DNA from: WRAV01 sp050950205
GTDB lineage: Bacteria; Bacillota; Clostridia; Oscillospirales; Ruminococcaceae
NCBI GenBank assembly: GCA_050950205.1
Contig: JBMNHF010000020.1
Location: 124,001 to 188,000, forward strand
Length of the DNA: 64,000 bases
Direction of reading: 5' to 3'
Part shown: positions 42,900 to 51,564 of the stretch, in pieces
How positions within the stretch are numbered: the first letter of the stretch is position 1
Layout: each line of letters begins with the position of its first letter
The notes under the pieces: generated by a model
What the model was told of the DNA's origin: nothing
What the model saw: only the letters and a program-made list of their open reading frames with translations
Databases searched by the model: none
Made by a program: the position numbers and the translations under genes

Positions 42900-43892
42900 T
42901 TACGCTACGGGCTGGTAGCGGTCCACCAGTCCGGAACTGAGCAGTGTCTTTCCGTCTGCGGTCAAAAAGATTGCTTCGGTATCCTCCATGTTCTCCACCA
43001 GCTGCATGGCCTCTTCCGTCCCCAGCAAAAAGCACAGCGTACTCAAACCGTCGGCCCAAGTGGAGGAGGGGGAAAGAATGGAAACCGAAAGCAGGCCGGT
43101 TTGGGCAGGCATACCGTTGGTGGCGTCGAGGATGTGGTGGTAAATGACGCCGTCCTCCCCGGTGAAACTGCGCTCGTACAGCCCCGCGGAAACCAAAGAG
43201 AGATCGGAAATTTCCAAGCTTCCCACAATCTCCTGCCGGTTTCCAAAGGGTTTTTGCACCCCAATGACAAAGGGTTTGTTTCCCGGCTTATTTCCCACGG
43301 TAATCACATTGCCGCCCAAATTGACAATGGCACCCGGCACCTTTTGCTCCCGCAGGTGCCGAGCCATTTGATCGGCAATAAACCCTTTGGCGATACTTCC
43401 CAAATCCAGTTGGGCACCGTTTTTCAGCTCCACCATGTGGTTTTCCAGAAGCAGAACATTCTCCTGCCCCACCAGAGCCAGAGCCTGAGCAAGCTTCTTC
43501 TCATCCGGCACCTTCCCGGTTTCGCCCTTAAAGTCCCACAAATCCATGACAGGGGCAATGGTGATGTCGTAGCGTCCATGGGAAAGAGCCCCAATCTGCA
43601 GAGCGGTTTTTAACATATCATAAAGCTCCGGGGCGATTTCAACCGGCCCTTGCCCCCTGTTTAGCTGAGAAACCAGACTTTTGGGATTATGGCGGTCCAA
43701 GATATTGTCGTAATAACGGCAAAGCTCCATGGCACCATCCAGCACCGCCTCGTCCTTGCTACCGTAAAGGGTAACGGTGACAAAGGTATCCAACAAAAAC
43801 TCGGTGCGGGTTGCCGTCTTTGTGGTTTGAGCGGTAGAGCAGGCGGTGAGCATCAGCAAACACAATCCAAATAGAGCGATGAATTTTCGCAG
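42900..43892 (-). CDS. apbE: FAD:protein FMN transferase (ApbE) lipoprotein
   Basis: The 330-residue protein has a lipoprotein signal ending LTAC. Its ApbE domain holds LDTFVTVTLYG, SLVSQLN, LDLGSIAKGFIAD, AIVNLGGNVITVG and HHILDATNG. It attaches FMN to Thr residues of exported flavoproteins such as Rnf or Nqr subunits. The only start giving a normal signal peptide with a good Shine-Dalgarno (GAAGG, 7 nt spacing) is CTG 43892; GTG 43961 would add 23 odd residues. No target gene is adjacent. Confidence 0.88.
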   Translation of the reverse strand: MRKFIALFGLCLLMLTACSTAQTTKTATRTEFLLDTFVTVTLYGSKDEAVLDGAMELCRYYDNILDRHNPKSLVSQLNRGQGPVEIAPELYDMLKTALQIGALSHGRYDITIAPVMDLWDFKGETGKVPDEKKLAQALALVGQENVLLLENHMVELKNGAQLDLGSIAKGFIADQMARHLREQKVPGAIVNLGGNVITVGNKPGNKPFVIGVQKPFGNRQEIVGSLEISDLSLVSAGLYERSFTGEDGVIYHHILDATNGMPAQTGLLSVSILSPSSTWADGLSTLCFLLGTEEAMQLVENMEDTEAIFLTADGKTLLSSGLVDRYQPVA

Positions 43893-43969
43893 AAAGATAC
43901 CTTCTTTCCCAACAGTCTTTTTGTTATTATGAAGCAAAAAAGAAAAAAAAACAAGGCGCACAATTTGAA

Positions 43970-43998
43970 TTGAAAGAGTGTATCAACAGTGCTATAAT
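43970..43998 (+). promoter_or_regulatory. Promoter of comFB
   Basis: TTGAAA (43970-43975) and TATAAT (43993-43998) are 17 nt apart, 28 nt before the GTG start. Confidence 0.8.
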
Positions 43999-44026
43999 AA
44001 AGATATCAAGATAAGGGGGTTTGCTT

Positions 44027-44326
44027 GTGCTGGCATTTGCCCACCACTCAGACGAAAACAACCATTATGTCGTTGTCAATGTTTACGAGGAACTGGTCAA
44101 GCAAAATGTTCTGACGATGGTTGAGTATATGAATATGTGCTCCTGCGAAAAATGCATTTCCGATGCATGCGCCTTGGTTCTCAATCAGCTTCCCCCTCTC
44201 TATGTCACCACCCGCAAGGGCGAACTGATTACCCAGGTCCACCAAACCACCCAGGATCAACACATTGATTTGACGGTCAAGGTGGTGCAGGCCCTGCAAA
44301 TGGTTAAGGAGTCCCCTCGCCATTGA
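44027..44326 (+). CDS. comFB: ComFB-family protein
   Basis: The 99-residue protein matches the late-competence ComFB family: VVVNVYEELVKQNVLTMVEY, then a CSCEKCISDACALVLNQLPPLYVT segment with closely spaced cysteines that can bind metal. In B. subtilis comFB lies between comFA and comFC, but in many Clostridia and cyanobacteria it stands alone, as here. Recent cyanobacterial work links the family to cyclic nucleotide binding. GTG 44027 has AAGGGGG 7 nt upstream. Confidence 0.82.
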   Translation: MLAFAHHSDENNHYVVVNVYEELVKQNVLTMVEYMNMCSCEKCISDACALVLNQLPPLYVTTRKGELITQVHQTTQDQHIDLTVKVVQALQMVKESPRH

Positions 44327-44394
44327 TGAGGCCGGGATCAAACCGCTATGCATTGGTCTGGAATCTGTAGGCTCAGGACACAAACTCCGACGGT

Positions 44395-44425
44395 AGAGCT
44401 CCCCTTGGGAAGCTCTTTTCTTTTT
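44395..44425 (+). terminator. Terminator or attenuator between comFB and add
   Basis: AGAGCT and AGCTCT pair around CCCCTTGGGA (with inner CCC/GGG pairing), followed by TTTCTTTTT. It lies only 45 nt before the add start, so it may act as an attenuator as well as the comFB terminator. Confidence 0.65.
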
Positions 44426-44469
44426 CACGGCACAAAAGATAAAGTCGTGCAGACAGAAAGGGGATTGAT

Positions 44470-45528
44470 ATGGAGCGCTGGATGGTGGATCTTTGTCGGG
44501 CCATGCCAAAGGTGGAACTGCACCTGCACCTGGACGGAGCCCTGCGACCCAAAACAGCTCTGGATCTGGCCGCTGCCCGGCAGTGGCGGGGTTTTGAGGC
44601 TCCCCTATCCTACCGGCAGATGCACCGCAGACTGGTGGTTCCCCATGCACTTGCCTCTCAGGAGGAGCTGCTCTCCTATTTTGAAACACCGGGCCTGCTG
44701 TTAAATACCCGGGAAGCCCTTCGCCGAGTCACCCGGGAACTTGTCTGGGAAAAGGCGGCGGATCATGTTTGCTACTGCGAAATCCGCTGGGCTCCCCAGC
44801 TCCACACCGCAGAGAGCCTGTCCGTTCGCCAAGTGGTGGAAACCGTTTTGGAGGAAAGTGCAGCCGCTTCCCGAAAAACGGGGGTTGTGGTTCGACTGAT
44901 TGCCGTGGGGATGCGCACCCATTCTTTAAAGCAAAACCTGCAGATGCTGGAGGAAATCGCCCCCTTTGCCGGGAAAGGTTTGGCAGCGGTGGATTTTGCC
45001 GGCCCGGAGGCAAAGGCTCCCGACGCATTGGAGCAGGAAGCCTTTTTTCTGCGGGCCCGGGAATTGGGCTTTGAAATCACCTTTCATTGCGGGGAGCTGC
45101 CCGGCAGCGCCCCCAGGCTGGCGGAGCAAATAATGCGCCTTGGCCCCAGGCGGGTGGCTCACGGTGCCGGGTCGGCTGAGGATCCCGCCCTTTGTGCCCT
45201 GTTGCGGGAGCGGGATGTCATGCTGGACCTCTGTCCCACCAGCAATCTGCAGGCGGGACTGTATCCCGATTACCAAAGCTACCCACTCCCCCAACTTATG
45301 GCAGCGGGGGTTCCGGTGAGCATCAGCACCGACGATCCGGTTCTCTCCGACCTTTCCCTCTCCGATGAATACCTTCATCTCCTAGGTGCCGGGCAGGTGG
45401 ACCTTGCCACTTTGTGGCAGCTCAATTTGGATGCGCTGGTCCATGCCTTTTTGGAGGAAGCGGAAAAGGCTCGCCTTCTTGCCTGGATGAAGGATTGGGC
45501 CTCCAACGTCCCCGAGTTGAAGGAGTAG
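44470..45528 (+). CDS. add: Adenosine deaminase
   Basis: The 352-residue amidohydrolase has the metal ligands HLHLDGAL (His18, His20), the catalytic HCGE near residue 200, VAHG and STDDPVLS near residue 285. It converts adenosine to inosine for purine salvage, linking to hpt elsewhere in the window. AAAGGGG precedes the ATG. It is a single gene between terminators. Confidence 0.94.
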   Translation: MERWMVDLCRAMPKVELHLHLDGALRPKTALDLAAARQWRGFEAPLSYRQMHRRLVVPHALASQEELLSYFETPGLLLNTREALRRVTRELVWEKAADHVCYCEIRWAPQLHTAESLSVRQVVETVLEESAAASRKTGVVVRLIAVGMRTHSLKQNLQMLEEIAPFAGKGLAAVDFAGPEAKAPDALEQEAFFLRARELGFEITFHCGELPGSAPRLAEQIMRLGPRRVAHGAGSAEDPALCALLRERDVMLDLCPTSNLQAGLYPDYQSYPLPQLMAAGVPVSISTDDPVLSDLSLSDEYLHLLGAGQVDLATLWQLNLDALVHAFLEEAEKARLLAWMKDWASNVPELKE

Positions 45529-45560
45529 AAGCTGCTTTGTCCAACCGTTTCTTGCTGATA

Positions 45561-45604
45561 ACCAACGCCCACCCTTGGTGAAAAGGTGGGCGTTGGTGTT
45601 TTTA
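45561..45604 (+). terminator. Terminator of add
   Basis: CCAACGCCCACC and GGTGGGCGTTGG form a 12-bp stem followed by TGTTTTT; the converging aldo/keto reductase ends just beyond. Confidence 0.88.
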
Positions 45605-45621
45605 TTGATCTAACCTTATCT

Positions 45622-46569
45622 CTACACTACCTTGATGGCCCAAGCAGGGCAGGTGGAGGCGCAGTATCCGCAGAGAAGGCAGCGGCTGTCATTGCATACC
45701 GCCCGTCCCTCCTGCAGGGAAAGGGCCTTTTGGCCGCAGCGCTCCACACAGATGCCGCATCCCTCACACCAGTCATCGATGTGGAGATGGCGCACCTTGC
45801 GTTCCAATTCCCCCTTAGCTTGGGGAGAAAATTCCCCGGTTTGGTAGAATTCAAGATTGGCCTTAAGCTCCTCCACGCTTTGCATCCCCAGAGCCACGCT
45901 GTCCACCCAGGGCAGGGAAAAAGCGTACCGCAAACACTCCCCCGCCGACCGGAAGAGGTTGCCGCCTCCCAAAGGCTTCATGGAAAAAACCCCCATTCCC
46001 CGATGGTGGGCTTGGCGAACGGCCTGTTCCATTTGGGCGCGGGTGCCGTCCATAATCCCCAACCCCTCCCGATTGAGCAAAGGGTGGATGACATCCAGCT
46101 CCATTTGCAGAGCACCCTCCACAGCCGCGATTCGATGCATGGAGGCCCCCACCGCCCGGATAATCCCCCGCTGCTTTTGCTCCAGCAAATATTCCAGGGC
46201 TTCCCGGTGGCCTCGCAGGGTGTGGATACTCTCCTGTTCGTGGAGCATAAAAATATCCACCACATCCCGGTTTAGTTCCCGGCGGGCCTGCTCCAGAGCT
46301 TCTTCTGCCAACTGGCGGGTGTAGGCATAGGTTTTGGTGGAAATGACGATATCCTTTTGCCCGGTTATCTCCATGGCCCGGCGCAAATAGGGGTAGGTTT
46401 CGTATAGTTGGGCGGTATCGAAAAAATTGATGCCCCGCTCCACCGCCTCTGCCATCAAGGCGGCACCTTGCTCCAAAGGCAGGTTGGCCTGCAAAGGCCC
46501 TGCTGTCAGCGTGCCAAAGCAGATGCGACTCACCTTGATATTTGTCTTTCCCAACCTTCTGTATTCCAT
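45622..46569 (-). CDS. Aldo/keto reductase with C-terminal 2[4Fe-4S] domain
   Basis: The 315-residue protein starts MEYRRLGKTNIKVSRICFGT and has the AKR catalytic Asp-Tyr-Lys-His set (FFDTAQLYE, STKTY, MLHEQ). Two ferredoxin-type cluster motifs follow at the C-terminus: CEGCGICVERC and CLLCGYCASTCP. Such fusions are frequent in anaerobes and may couple substrate redox to ferredoxin; the substrate is unknown. GAGGTGG precedes ATG 46569; the longer frame to 46602 has no site. Confidence 0.87.
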   Translation of the reverse strand: MEYRRLGKTNIKVSRICFGTLTAGPLQANLPLEQGAALMAEAVERGINFFDTAQLYETYPYLRRAMEITGQKDIVISTKTYAYTRQLAEEALEQARRELNRDVVDIFMLHEQESIHTLRGHREALEYLLEQKQRGIIRAVGASMHRIAAVEGALQMELDVIHPLLNREGLGIMDGTRAQMEQAVRQAHHRGMGVFSMKPLGGGNLFRSAGECLRYAFSLPWVDSVALGMQSVEELKANLEFYQTGEFSPQAKGELERKVRHLHIDDWCEGCGICVERCGQKALSLQEGRAVCNDSRCLLCGYCASTCPAWAIKVV

Positions 46570-46588
46570 AAGCCACCTCACAACCGAA

Positions 46589-46617
46589 GCGCCGGATACC
46601 ACTTCGGCATCCGGCGC
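46589..46617 (-). repeat. Perfect 9-bp hairpin between ireB and the aldo/keto reductase gene
   Basis: GCGCCGGAT and ATCCGGCGC pair with an 11-base loop but there is no T-run. It could be a processing or mRNA-stability element between the two genes. Confidence 0.5.
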
Positions 46618-46632
46618 AACATATTTGTGGAA

Positions 46633-46890
46633 TCAGTTCTTATTCTCATGCAAATAGCTTTTGACCAGAGCGTGGAGCAACTCGTCCCGATCAATGCGGC
46701 GGATCAGACTGCGGGCATTGTTGTGGGTGGTAATATAGGTAGGATCCTCCGACAGAATGTACCCCACAATCTGGTTGATGGGGTTGTAGCCTTTTTCCCG
46801 CAGGGCATTATAGACCTGGGTGAGCAGTTCCTTCATCTGCCGCTCTTTATCCTCGTGGATGGAAAAACTGATGGTAGGTTCCTGTTGCAT
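46633..46890 (-). CDS. ireB: IreB family regulatory phosphoprotein
   Basis: The 85-residue protein matches IreB (UPF0297): ISFSIHEDKERQMKELLTQV, NPINQIVGYILSEDPTYITT and ARSLIRRIDRDELLHALVKS. In Enterococcus IreB is phosphorylated by the kinase IreK and restrains cephalosporin resistance. In most Firmicutes it neighbours the Holliday resolvase ruvX and alaS; here it is followed by an aldo/keto reductase instead. Confidence 0.92.
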   Translation of the reverse strand: MQQEPTISFSIHEDKERQMKELLTQVYNALREKGYNPINQIVGYILSEDPTYITTHNNARSLIRRIDRDELLHALVKSYLHENKN

Positions 46891-47016
46891 CCAATCACCC
46901 CCAAAAACTATTGGTAATTTATATCATACAATAGATCTTACCTCTTTGCAAGTCCTGTTGTTTGGTCTCTTTTTTCATTATAGTCCCGTTTGACAAAAAC
47001 TATTCCGTTCCAAGGG

Positions 47017-47045
47017 TTGACATAAAAAGCAATGTGTGATATTAT
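47017..47045 (+). promoter_or_regulatory. Promoter of initiator tRNA
   Basis: TTGACA (47017-47022) and TATTAT (47040-47045) are 17 nt apart, 29 nt upstream of the mature tRNA. Confidence 0.8.
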
Positions 47046-47074
47046 AAATAAGCTGTTTCGAGGGCATATCATAT

Positions 47075-47151
<77 letters not shown>

Positions 47152-47156
47152 AGTAC

Positions 47157-47191
47157 GCCAACGTTGATTAATGGTCAACGTTGGCGCTTTT
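47157..47191 (+). terminator. Terminator of tRNA-fMet
   Basis: GCCAACGTTGA and TCAACGTTGGC form an 11-bp stem followed by GCTTTT, 5 nt after the tRNA. Confidence 0.85.
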
Positions 47192-47194
47192 CAT

Positions 47195-47225
47195 TGCAAA
47201 AAAACAGTGGGAACAAAGCCCACTG
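47195..47225 (-). terminator. Terminator of the sirtuin/small-ORF unit
   Basis: On the minus strand CAGTGGG and CCCACTG pair around a seven-base loop and are followed by TTTTTTT. Confidence 0.85.
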
Positions 47226-47233
47226 TAAACCGA

Positions 47234-47410
47234 TTATTTTGCGGTTGGATCCTGGAGTTGTGACGAAAGCTGTTGAAATTCCTGTTGGAGATTGGATGCA
47301 TAAGCTCTCAGGTGCTGCTCATCCTGAAAGTCAATTCCGCATTGCAAAATATTTTCCTTCACATAGCCGGGCAGGGATTGAAACAGTTGGCAGTTTTGCA
47401 GGTCCAGCAT
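47234..47410 (-). CDS. 58-residue small protein downstream of the sirtuin
   Basis: The frame begins at ATG 47410 with GAGGTGA 6 nt upstream and ends at TAA 47234, just before an intrinsic terminator. The product starts MLDLQNCQLFQSLPGYVKEN, is Gln-rich (about 12 Gln) and contains two Cys (residues 7 and 24). It seems soluble and helical. I recognise no family. It lies 76 nt after the sirtuin stop on the same strand, so it is probably in the same transcript. Confidence 0.6.
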   Translation of the reverse strand: MLDLQNCQLFQSLPGYVKENILQCGIDFQDEQHLRAYASNLQQEFQQLSSQLQDPTAK

Positions 47411-47486
47411 AATATCACCTCAAAGATAGTGTTTCCTGCCCACCCATTTCTATGCGCGAAAATCAGCGGGCGAAAACTGGAACAAT

Positions 47487-48227
47487 CTACGAAAATCGAA
47501 TTTTTCCCATCACCGACTGAAAAATCGCCGCAATATCATCGCAAATGAGCAAATCGGCTTGTTGATCCACGGCCGAAGGATTTTTATTTATAAAAACCCG
47601 CTTTGTTCCGCGGAAAAATTGCAAAAGGCCTGCCGCGGGATAAACCATTAAAGAGGTTCCCCCCACAATCAAAGTATCCCCATGGGTTAACTCATAGATG
47701 GCTTGTTCCAGGGAATCTGTATTCAGGCTTTCTTCATATAAAACCACATCTGGCTTTACTCTGCCTTCGCATTTTGTGCAGCGGGGGATCTCTTTCGTCT
47801 CCAGGATATACGCAAGGGGATAGAAGCTGCCACACTCTTCGCAGTAGTTGCGATGAATGGAGCCGTGTAGTTCTATCACGTTTTTGCTGCCTGCCTGTTG
47901 ATGCAGTCCATCTATGTTTTGCGTAATCACTGCGGACAGCTTTCCCATTTTCTCCAGCTGGGCAAGGGCAATGTGGCATGGGTTTGGCTTTGCCTGCGGA
48001 TAAACCAGCTTTTCCCTGTAAAACTGAAAGAATTCCGCCGGGTACTTTTTGTAAAAGGTATGGGAGACCAATTCTTCCGGGGAGCAAGTCCGATTCAATG
48101 GTTGGTGGAAGATGCCATCAGCGCTTCTAAAATCCGGGATACCGGAAGCGGTGGACACCCCAGCGCCACCAAAAAACACAATGCGCTGACTTTCCATAAT
48201 GATCTTTGCCAGCCGATCTGCGTACAT
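47487..48227 (-). CDS. cobB: NAD-dependent protein deacylase (sirtuin)
   Basis: The 246-residue protein has the Sir2 signatures GAGVSTASGIPDFRS, TQNIDGLHQQAG and the catalytic His in ELHGSIHRN. A four-Cys zinc site (CEEC, CTKC) and VGGTSLMVYPAAGL follow. It removes acyl groups from lysines using NAD+. GAGGTGAGG precedes the ATG. Confidence 0.94.
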   Translation of the reverse strand: MYADRLAKIIMESQRIVFFGGAGVSTASGIPDFRSADGIFHQPLNRTCSPEELVSHTFYKKYPAEFFQFYREKLVYPQAKPNPCHIALAQLEKMGKLSAVITQNIDGLHQQAGSKNVIELHGSIHRNYCEECGSFYPLAYILETKEIPRCTKCEGRVKPDVVLYEESLNTDSLEQAIYELTHGDTLIVGGTSLMVYPAAGLLQFFRGTKRVFINKNPSAVDQQADLLICDDIAAIFQSVMGKIRFS

Positions 48228-48356
48228 CCTTCCTCACCTCTTTCACGATAATCCAATGCCTTGCAGATACAGTCAACCACGGGAAAAGAAGCAATCCGGT
48301 TATGCTCTGAATCCCCTTAAAATATCATACCGAATTTACTCCTTTTATTCAAATCG

Positions 48357-48390
48357 AAAAACCCACCAACCAAAAAGTTGATGGGTTTTT
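48357..48390 (-). terminator. Terminator of the pst-phoU operon
   Basis: AAAAACCCACCAAC and GTTGATGGGTTTTT pair with one mismatch around a short loop, directly after the phoU stop. Confidence 0.85.
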
Positions 48391-48394
48391 CCAA

Positions 48395-49060
48395 TTATTT
48401 TTCTTCTGGCTGCAGATCCGCTCTGTGCTTTCCGGTGAGGGAAAACTCCACCCACTCGGCAATGTTGGTGGCGTGATCTCCAATGCGCTCAAAATATTTT
48501 GCAATCATCAAAAGGTCCAGAGCCTGCTCCCCGTACGCGGGATTTTTGGCAATCATAGCAATCAGCTCTCCCTTTACTTTATCAAAAAGAGCATCCACCA
48601 CATCGTCGTGATCAATGGCGGCAGACGCTTGTTCCAGATCTCGGTTGACATAGGCGCTGATGCTTTCCATTACCATTTTAATGGTGTGCTGCGCCATTTC
48701 TTTGATGGAAAGGGCCGGTTCCACATGCTGCAGGTTTACATATTTGGTGATTTCCGCAATGTCCCGGGCCTGATCGCCAATGCGCTCCATATCTGTGATC
48801 ATCTTCAGGGCGGAGGAAATCTGCCGCAGATCCCGGGCCACCGGCTGCTGGCGCAACAGCAGTTTGAGACAAAGCGCCTCGATTTTTCGCTCCCGGTTGT
48901 CGATCTCTTCGTCGGCCCGAACTGCTTCCTGGGCAAACCTTCCGTCTCCCTCAAAAAGTGCCTGTGCGGCATTTGCAATGGCGGTTTCGCACAGGGCTCC
49001 CATTTGGGTGAGTTCGGCTCCCAGTTCCTTTAACTGCTCATCAAAGCTTTTGCGCATCAT
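48395..49060 (-). CDS. phoU: Phosphate transport regulator PhoU
   Basis: The 221-residue all-helical protein has the two PhoU repeats with metal-binding ERKIEALCLKLLLRQQPVAR, then DMERIGDQARDIAE and YFERIGDHATNIAEW. It links the Pst transporter to the PhoR-type sensor and limits phosphate uptake. The start overlaps the pstB stop and follows GGAGG. It ends the pst operon; no phoR/phoB pair is adjacent. Confidence 0.95.
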   Translation of the reverse strand: MMRKSFDEQLKELGAELTQMGALCETAIANAAQALFEGDGRFAQEAVRADEEIDNRERKIEALCLKLLLRQQPVARDLRQISSALKMITDMERIGDQARDIAEITKYVNLQHVEPALSIKEMAQHTIKMVMESISAYVNRDLEQASAAIDHDDVVDALFDKVKGELIAMIAKNPAYGEQALDLLMIAKYFERIGDHATNIAEWVEFSLTGKHRADLQPEEK

Positions 49061-49806
49061 CCAAACCTCCCTGTAATGTAATCCTCTGTCCGCGGGTCGG
49101 CGGGAACGGAAAAGAGGGTTTCGGTGTCGGTGTACTCCACAACCTCCCCCATTAAAAAGAAGGCGGTTTTGTCGGATATTCGCGCTGCCTGCTGCATATT
49201 GTGGGTAACCATCACGATGGTATACTCTTTTTTGAGCTCCGCCACCAAATCCTCAATTTTTAACGTGGAAATAGGATCCAAGGCACTGGTGGGCTCATCC
49301 ATCAGCAGCACCTCCGGCCCTGCCGCCAAAGCACGGGCAATACAAAGCCTTTGCTGCTGTCCCCCCGAAAGGCCCAGAGCGCTTTTTTTCAGGCGATCCT
49401 TCACTTCATCCCACAAGGCGGCAGCCATCAGCGATTGCTCCACCAGCTCATCCAATTTAGCCCGACTTTTGATGCCGTGGGTGCGGGGTCCGTAGGCAAT
49501 GTTGTCGTAGATACTCATGGGGAAGGGATTGGGCTTTTGAAACACCATGCCCACCCGCTTGCGCAGCAGGTTGACATCCATATTGCTGTAGATGTCCTCT
49601 CCATCCAGCAAAATCTGCCCTGTGATGCGGCAGCCCTCCACCAAATCGTTCATTCGGTTGATGCTTTTGAGGAGAGTGGATTTGCCACAGCCCGAAGGCC
49701 CAATAAACGCCACAATCTGTTTTTCCTCAATGGCTATGGAAATATCCTTAAGAGCGTGAAAATCCCCGTAATAAAGATTCAAATGATTGACTTTAATCTG
49801 CTCCAT
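49057..49806 (-). CDS. pstB: Phosphate ABC transporter ATPase PstB
   Basis: The 249-residue ATPase has Walker A GPSGCGKST near residue 33, the signature LSGGQQQRLCIARALA and Walker B EVLLMDEPTSALDP. It powers phosphate import through PstC/PstA. It overlaps pstA by one base (TAATG). Confidence 0.97.
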   Translation of the reverse strand: MEQIKVNHLNLYYGDFHALKDISIAIEEKQIVAFIGPSGCGKSTLLKSINRMNDLVEGCRITGQILLDGEDIYSNMDVNLLRKRVGMVFQKPNPFPMSIYDNIAYGPRTHGIKSRAKLDELVEQSLMAAALWDEVKDRLKKSALGLSGGQQQRLCIARALAAGPEVLLMDEPTSALDPISTLKIEDLVAELKKEYTIVMVTHNMQQAARISDKTAFFLMGEVVEYTDTETLFSVPADPRTEDYITGRFG

Positions 49807-50651
49807 TATCCTCTACCTCCCCGGCTGATAACCTTTGCAATGAGCGAGGCAACCCCGTTGATCAGCACCACCAAAAGAATCAGCACCACGCCGGTGGCAT
49901 ACCCCTTATCCATGTGCAGGCCTTCGCTGTAAAGGGCATACATATGAACCGACAAGGTCCGCCCCGATGAGAAAACACCTTCGGGTATGGCGGCCACAGT
50001 GCCGGCGGTGTAAATCAGAGCCGCTGTCTCCCCTACAATCCGGCCGATGGCCAAAATCACCCCCGAGACAATGCCGGGCATGGCAGCCGGCACCACAATG
50101 CGAAAAACAGTCCGCAACTTGCCCGCTCCCAGACCAAAGCTGCCCTCCCGGTAGCTGTCCGGCACCGAGCGCAATGCCTCCTCTGTGGTGCGCATGATCA
50201 GAGGTAAAATCATAATCCCCAAGGTAAAGGCTCCCGCTATCAGGGAGTAACCCCATTTCAGGGTGGTGACGAAAAACAGCATCCCAAACAAACCGTAGAC
50301 AATGGAGGGAATCCCCGAAAGAGTTTCGGCGGCTATCCCCACCACTTTGACCAGCTTGTTTCCCCGCTTGGCATACTCCACCAAGTAGACGGCAGAGAGA
50401 ATTCCCACCGGAACCGCCAGTAGCAAGGAAAATAGCGTTATGGTCACCGTATTGACCAAAGCGGGAAAGAGGGAGACATTTTCGGATGTATAGGTGGGAG
50501 AAAACAAATCCCAAGAAAGGTGGGGCAGCCCCTTTAACAACATATAGCCTAATAAGCAGCAAAATATACCCAGGGTAATCATTCCAGCCATCCAAACCAG
50601 AATGCGCAGCAGGAGAGAGAAGCCGTAGCTTCCCCGAGATTTGCCTTTCAT
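49806..50651 (-). CDS. pstA: Phosphate ABC transporter permease PstA
   Basis: The 281-residue protein has six hydrophobic helices and the permease loop EALRSVPDSYREGSFGLGAG with GRIVGETAALIYTAG. ATG 50651 overlaps the pstC stop by 4 bases (ATGA); the much longer open frame upstream lies inside pstC and is a shadow. Confidence 0.95.
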   Translation of the reverse strand: MKGKSRGSYGFSLLLRILVWMAGMITLGIFCCLLGYMLLKGLPHLSWDLFSPTYTSENVSLFPALVNTVTITLFSLLLAVPVGILSAVYLVEYAKRGNKLVKVVGIAAETLSGIPSIVYGLFGMLFFVTTLKWGYSLIAGAFTLGIMILPLIMRTTEEALRSVPDSYREGSFGLGAGKLRTVFRIVVPAAMPGIVSGVILAIGRIVGETAALIYTAGTVAAIPEGVFSSGRTLSVHMYALYSEGLHMDKGYATGVVLILLVVLINGVASLIAKVISRGGRG

Positions 50652-51499
50652 TCTCTTCGCCCCCTTTTCAGTAAGGAAAAGAGCAGGTTGGTCAGCAAAA
50701 TAAAGACAAACAGCACCACTCCCGTGGCAATCAGCGCCTCTCGGTGAAGATCGGCCGCATAGCCCATCTCCAGCACAATGTTGGCGGTGAGGCTGCGTAC
50801 CCCCCGCAAAAGGCCGGCGGGAAGTCTGGCCTGATTGCCTGCCACCATCACCACCGCCATGGTCTCCCCCACGGCTCGGCCAATCCCCAATACCACCGAG
50901 GATAAAATCCCCGATTTTGCGGCGGGCACCACAGCCCGGAACACGCTTTCCTCGTGGGTGGCCCCCATGGCAAGGCTTCCTTCGTAATAGGATTGGGGCA
51001 CCGCTCGCAGGGAGGCCTCGCTCACCGAGATGATGGTGGGCAATATCATAATCCCCAGTAGCAAGGAGGCTGTAAGGATGCTGCTGCCGTTTCCGCCCAA
51101 TAAATTGCGGGTGAGGGGAACCAGCACCATCAGGCCAAAAAAACCGTATACCACCGAGGGAATTCCCGCCAGCAAACTGACGGCGGGGCGTAAAATTCGG
51201 TAGAGCCGGTGGGGACAAAACCGGGCCATATAGATGGCGGTGAGCACCCCGATGGGAACCCCCACCACAATGGCCCCTGCCGTGACGTATAAACTGCCCA
51301 GAATCATGGGAAGAATCCCGAACATCTCACTGCTTGGGCGCCAGGTTGTCCCTGCAAAAAACCGAAAAGGCCCAATTTGAGCGATGGCGGGAACCCCGTT
51401 GATCAAAAGAAACAGACAGATCAGCAGTACCGCTATCACGCTCACGCAGGTGGAAAGCAATATAACCACGTACATAATTGCTTCTTTCTTTTTAGCCAA
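50648..51499 (-). CDS. pstC: Phosphate ABC transporter permease PstC
   Basis: The 283-residue protein has six hydrophobic helices and the loop EASLRAVPQSYYEGSLAMGA followed by GIGRAVGETMAVVMVAGN. TTG 51499 is chosen because AGGAGG lies 7 nt upstream; GTG 51538 would add 13 residues with a poorly placed site. It pairs with PstA to form the channel. Confidence 0.93.
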   Translation of the reverse strand: MAKKKEAIMYVVILLSTCVSVIAVLLICLFLLINGVPAIAQIGPFRFFAGTTWRPSSEMFGILPMILGSLYVTAGAIVVGVPIGVLTAIYMARFCPHRLYRILRPAVSLLAGIPSVVYGFFGLMVLVPLTRNLLGGNGSSILTASLLLGIMILPTIISVSEASLRAVPQSYYEGSLAMGATHEESVFRAVVPAAKSGILSSVVLGIGRAVGETMAVVMVAGNQARLPAGLLRGVRSLTANIVLEMGYAADLHREALIATGVVLFVFILLTNLLFSLLKRGRRE

Positions 51500-51564
51500 A
51501 CTCTGTCCTCCTATGTGGCGGTATTCTTTCGTTGCCACCTTTTTTGATGATTGCTTTTTGGGAT

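Noticed and set aside
44327..44470. Purine riboswitch before adenosine deaminase
   Set aside because: The conserved purine-aptamer core and loop sequences are not present; only a plain terminator-like hairpin is seen.
47164..47412. 82-residue plus-strand frame after tRNA-fMet
   Set aside because: It runs through two terminators and opposes the 58-residue ORF, which has a proper ribosome-binding site.
50652..51218. N-terminal extension of the pstA frame inside pstC
   Set aside because: The extension is the out-of-frame image of pstC; ATG 50651 with a 4-base overlap is the normal start.
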